Origin: Psychroflexus sp.
Lineage (GTDB): Bacteria; Bacteroidota; Bacteroidia; Flavobacteriales; Flavobacteriaceae
Assembly (NCBI GenBank): GCA_003565575.1
Contig: PXBV01000280.1
Coordinates: 1-8,139, forward strand
Direction of reading: 5' to 3'
DNA: 8,139 nucleotides
The translations under genes were made by a program, and so were the position numbers. A model generated the notes under the pieces. That model saw only the letters and a program-made list of their open reading frames with translations, had not been told where the DNA came from and made no database searches. Each line of letters opens with the position of its first letter. The stretch's first letter is position 1. Positions 1 to 6,942 of this stretch are shown here, in pieces.

Positions 1-1524
1 ATTCGCTTTTAAATGTTGGCCTTCGTCTCCTAGAGCTTTTACAAAACCTTTAGCCGTTACCGCTCTACTGACAAAAGTAGGCTTCATATTACTGGGTCCA
101 AAAGGAGCAAATTGTTTCAAAATTCTAATGAACTTTGGAGTAATATCTCGAAAATTGAGTTCTAAATCATACCGCAGCTCAGGAACCAATAGCTTCTTAT
201 CTATACTGCTTTTTACTACATCTTCAAACTTTGCTTTAAATTTTTCAAAGTTATGCTCTTCCAAGGTTAAGCCTGCTGCGTATTTATGCCCTCCAAATTG
301 TTCTATAAATTCTGAAGCATTTTCCAAAGCCTCATACACATCAAAGCCTTTTACAGACCTTGCAGAAGCCGCAAGTTTATTACCGCTTTTTGTAAATACC
401 AAAGTGGGTCTGTAATAGGTTTCTGTTAGCCTAGAGGCTACAATACCTATAACACCTTTATGCCAATGCGGCTGATAGACCACAGTTGTGAAACACTCTT
501 CTTCCTTCTGTTCTTGTATAAGCTTTAAAGCTTCTTCAGTTATACTTTTATCTGTATGTTTTCTCTCGGCATTATAAAGTTCTATGTCTTGAGCAAGACG
601 TTTTACGTTTTCAATATTGGTTTCACATAACAATTCTGTAGCAAGAAGCCCGTGTTTCATACGGCCTGCTGCGTTAATACGAGGGCCTATCATAAACACA
701 ACGTCTGTAATACTGAGGACTTGTTTTTTGGACTGCTCCATCATCGCTTTAAAGGCAGGACGTTTTCTTGAATTGATCAACTTCAGTCCATAATAGGCTA
801 AGACTCTATTCTCTCCTGTGATGGGTACAATATCTGAGCCAATAGCTGTGGCCACTAAATCCAAGTAGACGTGAATGTCTTTTTGTGGCCTGCCTAATTT
901 AGTTTGAAGCGCTTGTATCAGCTTAAAGCCTACTCCACAACCACAAAGCTCATCATAAGGGTAATTACAATCTTCCTGTTTTGGATCCAATACAGCTACA
1001 GCATCCGGAACTTTATCACCAGGCCTGTGATGATCACAAATGATAAAATCAATGCCCTGCTCTTTAGCATAATTCACTTTTTCAATCGCTTTAATCCCAC
1101 AGTCCAAAGCTATAATGAGCTGGATGCCATTGGCTTTGGCAAAGTCTATCCCTTGGTAAGAAATACCATAGCCTTCTTCATACCTGTCTGGAATATAGCT
1201 TAGCACTTCTACTCCTAAACTCCTTAAATAAGTACTCATCAGCGCTACGCTGGTTGTACCATCTACGTCATAATCTCCAAAAACCATAATTGGCTCATTA
1301 TCCCTTAGGCTGTGGAGTACACGTGCACATGCTTCCTGCATGCCTTTCATAAGAAAAGGGTTGTGTAGCTGGTCTAAATTGGGTCTAAAGAAGTGTTTTG
1401 CTTCTTCAAAATTTGTTATGTTGCGCTTTACAAGAAGTTCTGCTATCGGTTTATTCACACCAAGCGCTTCTTGGAGGTGTTGAATCTTTGAACCATCAGC
1501 ATTATCAATTACAGTCCAGCGCAT
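1..1524 (-). CDS. recJ: Single-stranded-DNA-specific exonuclease RecJ (3' end cut by window edge)
   Basis: RecJ degrades single-stranded DNA 5'-3' in the cytoplasm and acts in RecF-type recombination, mismatch and base-excision repair. The frame starts at ATG 1524 (MRWTVIDNADG) and stays open for 508 codons to the left edge. RecJ proteins are usually about 560-580 residues, so perhaps 60 C-terminal residues are missing. The DHH-family metal-binding motifs are all visible: VFGDYDVDG (D84, D86, D88), ALDCG (D141), ICDHHRP (D164-H165-H166) and the D222...D231 segment. The arginine motif GPRINAAGRM lies near residue 280. The DHHA1 region has SARS at 387-390 and FGGHKYAAG at 410-418. No catalytic residue appears lost. 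The gene begins 13 nt after the addB-like stop, so the two are probably co-transcribed. The leader TAAGTAAAATAAACGT is A-rich with no Shine-Dalgarno sequence, as is usual in Bacteroidota. The identification is firm. Confidence 0.97.
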   Translation of the reverse strand, partial: MRWTVIDNADGSKIQHLQEALGVNKPIAELLVKRNITNFEEAKHFFRPNLDQLHNPFLMKGMQEACARVLHSLRDNEPIMVFGDYDVDGTTSVALMSTYLRSLGVEVLSYIPDRYEEGYGISYQGIDFAKANGIQLIIALDCGIKAIEKVNYAKEQGIDFIICDHHRPGDKVPDAVAVLDPKQEDCNYPYDELCGCGVGFKLIQALQTKLGRPQKDIHVYLDLVATAIGSDIVPITGENRVLAYYGLKLINSRKRPAFKAMMEQSKKQVLSITDVVFMIGPRINAAGRMKHGLLATELLCETNIENVKRLAQDIELYNAERKHTDKSITEEALKLIQEQKEEECFTTVVYQPHWHKGVIGIVASRLTETYYRPTLVFTKSGNKLAASARSVKGFDVYEALENASEFIEQFGGHKYAAGLTLEEHNFEKFKAKFEDVVKSSIDKKLLVPELRYDLELNFRDITPKFIRILKQFAPFGPSNMKPTFVSRAVTAKGFVKALGDEGQHLKAN

Positions 1525-1537
1525 ACGTTTATTTTAC

Positions 1538-4237
1538 TTAAAGTTGTTTTTCTTTAAAAGGAATTTCTGGATTTAAAATTTCCAAAATTAACTGCTCTAA
1601 TTCTCTCTTAAATTCTACCATCAAACCTTTTAAAGGTTGGTCAGATTTTTTTACTCCACAACTCATATACCCAGCATTCAAGTTTTTGAAGGATATAATT
1701 CCAGCACTATCTTGCTCTCCCAAATCTTCTTCTCTTAGTAAAGCATAAAACAAAACTTGAAATGCTTTGGAATACTGGTAATCCTCTGTAAAAGCCTCCC
1801 AGTCTTCTGGAATCTGCAGTTGTTTTTGGGTCACTTTACCTGTTTTATAATCAATAATCCGTTTATCCTTATTAAAAGAATCAACTCGATCTACTGTGCC
1901 TTTTAACTTGATTTTAAAATCAAGATCAGGTAGCTGAATTTGTTTTTCCAGCTTCTTTTCCAGTTGAAGAATGACAACAGAATGGTGGGCTGAGTCATTT
2001 TTTTCTTGAATTAGAAAACGTTTAACTTGGTGTTTTGCAATTTCAAAATCGATTAAATTTTTACCCGTTCTTAAACTTTCTTCTTGGTAGATATTCTCAA
2101 AAAGTTGGGTCATTAGCTCTGGGTAAGACTCTAGCATTTGGTCTACATCTGCTTCTTGAAGCCTTTTCCCTTCATAAGACTTGTAAAGAATATCCAAACA
2201 TTCATGAATTACATTTCCAAAGGTTTTGTAAGAGATCTCATCTTCTATGTCTTCAGTTTCTTTAAGATTAAGGATATATGTTCTATAGAAATCTAAAGGA
2301 TTCCTGATGTAACTCGTTAACGCTGATGGAGAAATTCCGCTGGTGAATAAAGACTTTAACTTAAGCATCACTTCAGGGGTTTTAGGCACTTCTTTAAGTG
2401 TACTTTTTGTGGAGCTTGTACTAGCGGATACCACAAAGTTTTCAATTTGGTGTTGGGGTTGCTTAAAAATTTGTAGCTGAGTTAAAAACCTGCTTTTTTC
2501 AGCTTTCTCAACTCCAGAGGTTGCATTATTAAATATAAAATGGCAAGTTGTTGCTCTCTGGATAAGACGAAAAAAATGATAAGCGTACACAGCATCTTTT
2601 TCTTTGTAGGTAGGAAGCTTATATCCCTTTTTTAAGTCGAAAGGAATAAAGCTATTTTGGGACTTTCCAGAAGGCAGTATGCCCTCATTACAAGAAGTAA
2701 TGATGATGTTTTTAAAATCCAATACTCTGGTTTCTAGCATACCCATAATTTGCAAGCCTTTGAAGGGTGAACCTTCGAAATCTAGAGTTTCTGAGCTTAA
2801 ACTATCTAAATACACTTGATGAAAAACTCTAAAATCTGATATCAATTCTGTTTTAGACAATAAATACTTTAGTTTCTGAAATAATTTTTTAAACCCAAAT
2901 AAGTACTCTAATGATAATTTATCTCCTTTAAAATTTGGTTTTAAAAGCTCTACTAGCTGTAAACATCTATCTAAAAAATCTTCAACCGATGTAGATGTAG
3001 AGTTTAAGCTAAGTTCCAAAACCTTAACTAAAGACTCATCAAGATCTTCCCACTTTTTAAAAAAATCATCTTTGGTTTGAAAAACAATATTATTGGTCTT
3101 TAAATCATTGCTAATCCGTTGAAGGTCCGTGTAAAACGCTCTTTTTAAGCTAGGGTGCTCAATTAATTCTATCAAGGTTTTATAGTGTAGAACGTCTTCG
3201 TTTAAAATTCTGATTTTAAAAACAGTATCAAATAATGAAGTAAAACTAGTGCTTTTCAAAGGTAAACCCATCGTGATATTTACCTCTTCTAAAGTTTTGG
3301 GAAGTGCGTTGAGTATGGGCTGTAACAAATTTTCATCTCCCAAAACCAACGCTGTAGATTCAAGCTCCTCTGGACTTAATCTTGAGAGAATGTCCCCAAC
3401 AAGTTTAGCTTGCCCAACCTGTTTTGATACTCCGTATGTGTTGATTTTTTTGGGTTCAAGAAAAGAAGAGGTAGAAGCAATTAATGGGGAGGACTGGTAC
3501 ATCTGCCAATTTTTTGAATAGGTTCTCATAAACATTCCGGCAGAATGCTCTTTTAATAGATATGTGTCTATATCCCAGAAAACCTCTCCTCTATTCTGCT
3601 TAACTACGTATTGAAAAATATCTTCCTCACAAGTATTGAGCGCATTGAATCCAATGAAATAAAATTGCCTATTGCTCTTAGAAACAAAGCCTTCAAGATT
3701 AGACACTGCCTCTTGGTAAGCCATACCTTGGTATGCTTTATTTTCTGCTTTAAGGACAGCTTTGAGTTCTTTATAGTAGGTAGGTAAGCATTCCCAGAAT
3801 TCAATATAGTTTTGAACAAGTTCAGTTTTAACCTCAGATTTAGACCAATGCTCTATATCTTTTATAGCTTTTAAGTTACCAAAAAACTGTTCTGCATTTA
3901 TCTGGTACCTATCAATTTCATTAAAGTCTTGGATAATAGACTGGCTCCAATTATAAACCTGATCTAAAGGTTCTTGCTTATTAGGGTGAGTGTACTCTTT
4001 GTAAATTTTATAAAATTCAAAAATAGATTCTAAGTTGTTGATGAGTCTTACTTCTGCTACATGTTCTATAAACTCTTCAATGCTGTGTATAGGAGGGACT
4101 AAAAAGCTTTTGTTTTGATTAAGGAACAAAGTTTTGGAAAAGGCTTGTGCAGCTCTTCTACTAGGCAGAATAAAGTGGCAATGGTCAAGAGGCTGGTCTT
4201 GAAATTTTGAAACGACACTACTGATAAAACTTTCCAT
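1538..4237 (-). CDS. addB: AddB-like PD-(D/E)XK nuclease with degenerate superfamily I helicase body
   Basis: This 899-residue protein is probably the AddB-type subunit of an AddAB/RecBCD-like complex that resects double-strand breaks. The N-terminus (FILPSRRAAQAF, 22-33) lines up with the start of an AddB helicase domain, but no Walker A (GxGKT) is visible there, so the motor looks inactive, as in RecC. Family-like blocks follow: TALVLGDENLLQPIL at 295-309, VNITMGLPL at 319-327, and LQIMGMLETRVLDF through CNEGILPSG at 495-524. The C-terminal nuclease domain begins at about 634 (ISPSALTSYIRNP). It carries H678 in GNVIHECLD, D783 in GTVDRVD, D796 and K798 in IDYKTGK, and a QVLFY motif at 827-831, so nuclease activity is expected. 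The Cys-Pro that opens the Fe-S cluster in Firmicutes AddB is Asn-Pro here, so the cluster is probably absent. The ATG lies 62 nt after the ompA-like stop, directly behind a hairpin terminator. The family is clear; the AddB name rests on domain order and the nearby AddA-like gene. Confidence 0.88.
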   Translation of the reverse strand: MESFISSVVSKFQDQPLDHCHFILPSRRAAQAFSKTLFLNQNKSFLVPPIHSIEEFIEHVAEVRLINNLESIFEFYKIYKEYTHPNKQEPLDQVYNWSQSIIQDFNEIDRYQINAEQFFGNLKAIKDIEHWSKSEVKTELVQNYIEFWECLPTYYKELKAVLKAENKAYQGMAYQEAVSNLEGFVSKSNRQFYFIGFNALNTCEEDIFQYVVKQNRGEVFWDIDTYLLKEHSAGMFMRTYSKNWQMYQSSPLIASTSSFLEPKKINTYGVSKQVGQAKLVGDILSRLSPEELESTALVLGDENLLQPILNALPKTLEEVNITMGLPLKSTSFTSLFDTVFKIRILNEDVLHYKTLIELIEHPSLKRAFYTDLQRISNDLKTNNIVFQTKDDFFKKWEDLDESLVKVLELSLNSTSTSVEDFLDRCLQLVELLKPNFKGDKLSLEYLFGFKKLFQKLKYLLSKTELISDFRVFHQVYLDSLSSETLDFEGSPFKGLQIMGMLETRVLDFKNIIITSCNEGILPSGKSQNSFIPFDLKKGYKLPTYKEKDAVYAYHFFRLIQRATTCHFIFNNATSGVEKAEKSRFLTQLQIFKQPQHQIENFVVSASTSSTKSTLKEVPKTPEVMLKLKSLFTSGISPSALTSYIRNPLDFYRTYILNLKETEDIEDEISYKTFGNVIHECLDILYKSYEGKRLQEADVDQMLESYPELMTQLFENIYQEESLRTGKNLIDFEIAKHQVKRFLIQEKNDSAHHSVVILQLEKKLEKQIQLPDLDFKIKLKGTVDRVDSFNKDKRIIDYKTGKVTQKQLQIPEDWEAFTEDYQYSKAFQVLFYALLREEDLGEQDSAGIISFKNLNAGYMSCGVKKSDQPLKGLMVEFKRELEQLILEILNPEIPFKEKQL

Positions 4238-4248
4238 AGGCTAAAAGT

Positions 4249-4277
4249 AAAAAAACACCTCAAATTGAGGTGTTTTT
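4249..4277 (-). terminator. Intrinsic terminator after the ompA-like gene
   Basis: The palindrome at 4251-4277 has arms AAAAACACCTCAA and TTGAGGTGTTTTT around a single central base; the realistic fold is a CACCTCA/TGAGGTG stem with a tight loop. On the minus strand it is followed by a run of seven T, then ACTTTT. It lies 22 nt beyond the stop codon of the ompA-like gene, the usual place for its terminator. Because the A and T tracts flank both arms, it could also stop plus-strand transcripts. The T run ends only about 11 nt before the addB-like start codon, which is unusually close. Confidence 0.88.
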
Positions 4278-4299
4278 AGAAACTCATTTTTATAATTTT

Positions 4300-5658
4300 T
4301 TACTTTTGAAGCGTCATTTCTACTCTTCTGTTTTCTGATTTTTTGGAAGATAAAGGTTGAGTTTTACCGTAACCTTTTGTAGATAGTCTTGAACCTTCAA
4401 TACCGCTTTCTACAAGGGTTTCCTTAACTGTTTTTGCTCTAGCCTCAGAAAGTTCCATATTGTATTTTGCTGTACCTATTTCATCAGTATGGCCTTCAAT
4501 TACAAACTTAGTGTTAGGATAAGCTTTTAAAATTTCTACAATTTTCTTTAGCTTATCATCTGTGTTTTTGAACAAGGTTTCTTTATCAAAATCAAACCCT
4601 AAACCTCTTGCATTTACATTAAGTTCTTTTAAAACATCTTCTGATATTTCTGGGCAGCCGTTGTTAGCTTTGGTACCAGGAACATCTGGGCATAAATCAT
4701 CTTTGTCTGGCACACCGTCACCATCAGCATCTGGCCAAGGACAACCGTTGTTTTCCTTAGGGCCTGCTTGGTTTGGACACTCATCAATATTGTCTGGCAC
4801 ACCATCTCCATCTGTATCTGGGCAACCGTCAAATTCTGGAAGACCTGCAACCTCAGGACATTTGTCTTGTGGATCTGGAATACCATCACCATCTGTATCT
4901 GGACAACCATTAAACTCAGCTAGTCCTGGAGTTTCTGGACATTCATCATCTTTATCTGGTATGCCATCACCATCTGTATCTGGACAACCATTAAATTCTG
5001 CTAGACCAGGTGTATTTGGACACTCATCAAACTTGTCATAAACGCCGTCTCCATCAGAATCTTTTCCTCCAAAAGCAAGTGTAAATCCAGCTGTATGTTG
5101 GAAATAGCTGAAATTATCATCTTCAAAAGCAGACATATATGCAGATTTAACTGTAAAGGCTATATTATCATTAATCCATAAATTAACCCCTAAACCGGTA
5201 TCAAATGTAGTAGCACCATTAGTATCTAACCAATAGTAACCTACACCAATTCCTAAGAATGGGTCAACTACCTGAGATTTTAATAAATTTTTAAAGTTAT
5301 ATTCTACACCCGCACCTAAATTGTAGAACGTTACTCCTCTAGTGGATTCACTTCCTAATTTGGTAATTTGGTTAAGGCTACCGCCTAACCTAGCTGTAAA
5401 GCCATCTCCCACATAATGCTTTAGTTCTAAAGCAGAAACTGCAGGAATCATATTCCAATGGTCTCCAACATTAAAAAATTCACTAAACATACTACCACTT
5501 CCCATCTCGCCAGGAATGCTAGTATTATTAGTTGGGTAGAAGTCTACAGCATTTGTACCGATCATAACCGCAAATGGGTTATTTTTGTCTTGTCCTTGCA
5601 TAGTTACAGCAAATAAAGTAAATGCTAGCAACAAGAGAAGAGAGTTAATTTTTTTCAT
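4300..5658 (-). CDS. OmpA-family outer-membrane protein with TSP3 repeats
   Basis: This is a 452-residue envelope protein expected to sit in the outer membrane and grip peptidoglycan. From ATG 5658 it opens with a signal peptide (MKKINSLLLLLAFTLFAVTMQG, split by a hydrophobic core at 6-19), cleaved near residue 22. Residues about 25-198 alternate short amphipathic strands (YNLGAGVEYNF, FLGIGVGYYW, TAGFTLAFGG) like an eight-stranded OmpA-type barrel. Residues 200-336 hold five thrombospondin type 3 repeats. The OmpA peptidoglycan-binding domain fills about 340-452, with EGHTDEIG (D392), LSEARA (R407) and a terminal NRRVEM. D392 and R407 have the spacing of the Asp/Arg pair that binds diaminopimelate in Acinetobacter OmpA. 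The frame is open upstream to a TTG at 5682, but that start would put a charged extension before the signal peptide and would fall in the promoter region, so ATG is chosen. A promoter-like box lies upstream and a terminator downstream, suggesting an abundant monocistronic message. Confidence 0.95.
   Translation of the reverse strand: MKKINSLLLLLAFTLFAVTMQGQDKNNPFAVMIGTNAVDFYPTNNTSIPGEMGSGSMFSEFFNVGDHWNMIPAVSALELKHYVGDGFTARLGGSLNQITKLGSESTRGVTFYNLGAGVEYNFKNLLKSQVVDPFLGIGVGYYWLDTNGATTFDTGLGVNLWINDNIAFTVKSAYMSAFEDDNFSYFQHTAGFTLAFGGKDSDGDGVYDKFDECPNTPGLAEFNGCPDTDGDGIPDKDDECPETPGLAEFNGCPDTDGDGIPDPQDKCPEVAGLPEFDGCPDTDGDGVPDNIDECPNQAGPKENNGCPWPDADGDGVPDKDDLCPDVPGTKANNGCPEISEDVLKELNVNARGLGFDFDKETLFKNTDDKLKKIVEILKAYPNTKFVIEGHTDEIGTAKYNMELSEARAKTVKETLVESGIEGSRLSTKGYGKTQPLSSKKSENRRVEMTLQK
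4651..5061 (-). repeat. Five tandem thrombospondin type 3 repeats inside the ompA-like gene
   Basis: Residues 200-336 repeat the pattern DxDGDGxxDxxDxCPxxxGxxxxNGCP five times, with a period of 27 residues (81 nt); the fourth copy is extended by two residues (WP). The Asp-rich loops are a calcium-binding signature of the family, and each repeat carries two Cys that could pair. The similarity holds at DNA level: on the plus strand CCATCACCATCTGTATCTGG starts at 4883 and again at 4964, exactly 81 nt apart. The array probably forms a rigid calcium-dependent spacer between the barrel and the peptidoglycan-binding domain. Confidence 0.93.
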
Positions 5659-5676
5659 TTGTCTTGATTTATTAAA

Positions 5677-5692
5677 TTGCAATTGATTGCAA
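5677..5692 (-). promoter_or_regulatory. Inverted repeat at the presumed ompA transcription start (candidate operator)
   Basis: On the minus strand the sequence reads TTGCAAT-CA-ATTGCAA, a perfect 7-bp inverted repeat with a 2-nt centre. Its first arm overlaps the TTG of the TATATTTG box, and the repeat extends over the expected transcription start. The 2-nt centre is too short for a good RNA hairpin, so a dimeric protein-binding site is more plausible. AT-rich intergenic DNA makes chance palindromes fairly common, so this remains a candidate. Confidence 0.4.
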
Positions 5693-5697
5693 ATATA
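5690..5697 (-). promoter_or_regulatory. Bacteroidota-type -7 promoter box for the ompA-like gene
   Basis: TATATTTG on the minus strand matches all defined positions of TAnnTTTG, the -7 element known for the primary sigma factor of Bacteroidota. It lies 31 nt before the ATG of the ompA-like gene, placing transcription start near 5684 and giving a leader of about 26 nt. No clear TTTG or TTG -33 element is visible at the usual spacing; only AT-rich sequence is there. Confidence 0.6.
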
Positions 5698-5719
5698 ACT
5701 TAAAATTGTTAAAATACTT

Positions 5720-5740
5720 AACTTAAATTATATTTAAGTT
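5720..5740 (-). repeat. AT-rich inverted repeat across the kbl stop codon
   Basis: Arms AACTTAAAT and ATTTAAGTT (9 bp, perfect) flank a 3-nt centre, and the stop codon of kbl at 5723-5725 lies in the distal arm. The stem has one G-C pair and no uninterrupted T run follows, so it is at best a weak terminator or a 3'-end protecting hairpin for the kbl transcript. Confidence 0.35.
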
Positions 5741-6919
5741 TTTTCCTATTTTGACAAAGGCTTGAATGGCTTTATCTAAATGTTCTTTTTCATGTGCAGC
5801 GGAGAGTTGAACTCGAATTCTTGCTTTATTTTTGGGTACAACGGGATAGAAAAATCCTATCACGTAGATGCCTTCTTCCAGCAGCATTGCAGCCATGTCT
5901 TGAGATAACTTAGCGTCATACAGCATTACTGGCACAATTGCCGATTCTCCGTCTATAATATCGAAACCAGCCTCTTTCATATGTTTTTTGAAATACGCTG
6001 TATTTTCTGTTAATTTTTTTCTTAAAGAATTATCATTTTTTAAGATTTCAAACACTTTAATGGAAGCTCCTACAATTGAAGGTGCCAAAGAATTGGAAAA
6101 TAGATAAGGTCTAGACCTCTGACGTAACAGCTCAATGATTTCCTTTTTTCCTGTAGTATAGCCACCCATTGCTCCACCAAGTGCTTTTCCTAAGGTGCCA
6201 GTAATTATATCAATCCTCCCTAAGACTCCTTTTTCTTCCAACGTTCCTATGCCTTTATCTCCAATAAAACCCGTTGCGTGGCACTCATCAATCATAACCA
6301 AGGCTTCGTATGCATCGGCTAAATCACAAATCTCGTCTAGAGGGGCTACCAAGCCATCCATAGAGAAAACACCGTCTGTTACTATTAATATGTGCCTTGC
6401 CCCATCTTCTTGCGCTTGCTTGAGTTGTGCTTCAAGGTCTTGCATATCACCATTTTGATATCTATACCTAGCTGCTTTACACAATCTAACTCCATCAATT
6501 ACAGAAGCATGGTTTAGAGAATCTGAAACAATAGCGTCTTCTTTGGTTAATAAGGGTTCAAAAACACCTCCATTTGCATCAAAACAAGCAGCGTAAAGAA
6601 TAGTATCTTCTGTACCATAAAAACTTGCTATTTCTTCTTCAAGTTGTTTATGAATGTCTTGCGTGCCACAGATAAACCTTACGCTAGACATCCCAAAACC
6701 ATGAGAGTCTAATGTATCTTTGGCAGCTTTTACAACGTCTGGATGAGAAGAAAGTCCTAAATAATTATTGGCACAAAAGTTTAAAACCTGTTTACCAGAA
6801 TCTAATGTAATTTCTGCTCCTTGTGGTGAAGTAATGATTCGCTCAGTTTTGTACAGCCCATCTTGCTTTATGCCTTCAATTTCGTCTGTGAGTTGTTGTT
6901 GTAATTTATTGGAATACAT
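5723..6919 (-). CDS. kbl: Glycine C-acetyltransferase (2-amino-3-ketobutyrate CoA ligase)
   Basis: Kbl is a cytoplasmic PLP enzyme that converts 2-amino-3-oxobutyrate and CoA to glycine and acetyl-CoA, the second step of threonine breakdown through threonine dehydrogenase. The 398-residue product matches the length of E. coli Kbl and resembles it throughout: NFCANNYLGL at 47-56, HGFGMSSVRFICGTQD at 73-88, SDSLNHAS at 132-139 (H137 stacks on PLP), TDGVFSMDG at 181-189, DECHATGF at 211-218, and the PLP lysine K245 in ITGTLGKALGG. SRPYLFSNSLAP at 269-280 and GFFYPVVP at 355-362 favour Kbl over the related enzymes BioF, HemA and serine palmitoyltransferase. The frame is open to a TTG at 6928, but ATG 6919 gives the family length and follows an A-rich leader, so it is preferred. 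It starts 23 nt after the AddA-like stop, so co-transcription is likely. No threonine dehydrogenase gene lies in the window. Confidence 0.97.
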   Translation of the reverse strand: MYSNKLQQQLTDEIEGIKQDGLYKTERIITSPQGAEITLDSGKQVLNFCANNYLGLSSHPDVVKAAKDTLDSHGFGMSSVRFICGTQDIHKQLEEEIASFYGTEDTILYAACFDANGGVFEPLLTKEDAIVSDSLNHASVIDGVRLCKAARYRYQNGDMQDLEAQLKQAQEDGARHILIVTDGVFSMDGLVAPLDEICDLADAYEALVMIDECHATGFIGDKGIGTLEEKGVLGRIDIITGTLGKALGGAMGGYTTGKKEIIELLRQRSRPYLFSNSLAPSIVGASIKVFEILKNDNSLRKKLTENTAYFKKHMKEAGFDIIDGESAIVPVMLYDAKLSQDMAAMLLEEGIYVIGFFYPVVPKNKARIRVQLSAAHEKEHLDKAIQAFVKIGKNLNII

Positions 6920-6942
6920 AAGTTTCAATTTTATTTGCGAAT

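Noticed and set aside
128..1203. Plus-strand open frames at 128-415 and 904-1203
   Set aside because: They lie antisense to the conserved catalytic and DHHA1 regions of recJ and encode no recognisable protein.
4562..5041. 159-codon open frame on the plus strand opposite the TSP3 repeats
   Set aside because: It is a Ser/Pro/Gly-rich low-complexity frame produced by the antisense of the repeated Asp/Gly codons, with no recognisable domain. The minus-strand OmpA protein explains the sequence fully.
4651..5061. Regular repeats resembling a CRISPR or satellite array
   Set aside because: The 81-nt period is in frame and encodes TSP3 units with Asp and Cys conserved; there are no unique spacers.
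6195..6458. Plus-strand open frame opposite kbl
   Set aside because: It is antisense to the highly conserved Kbl core; its Ser/Pro-rich product looks like a shadow.
6920..6942. Possible kbl promoter: TAAATTCG between addA and kbl
   Set aside because: It misses the TAnnTTTG consensus at one of the conserved T positions and has no TTG at a suitable distance upstream; read-through from addA is simpler.
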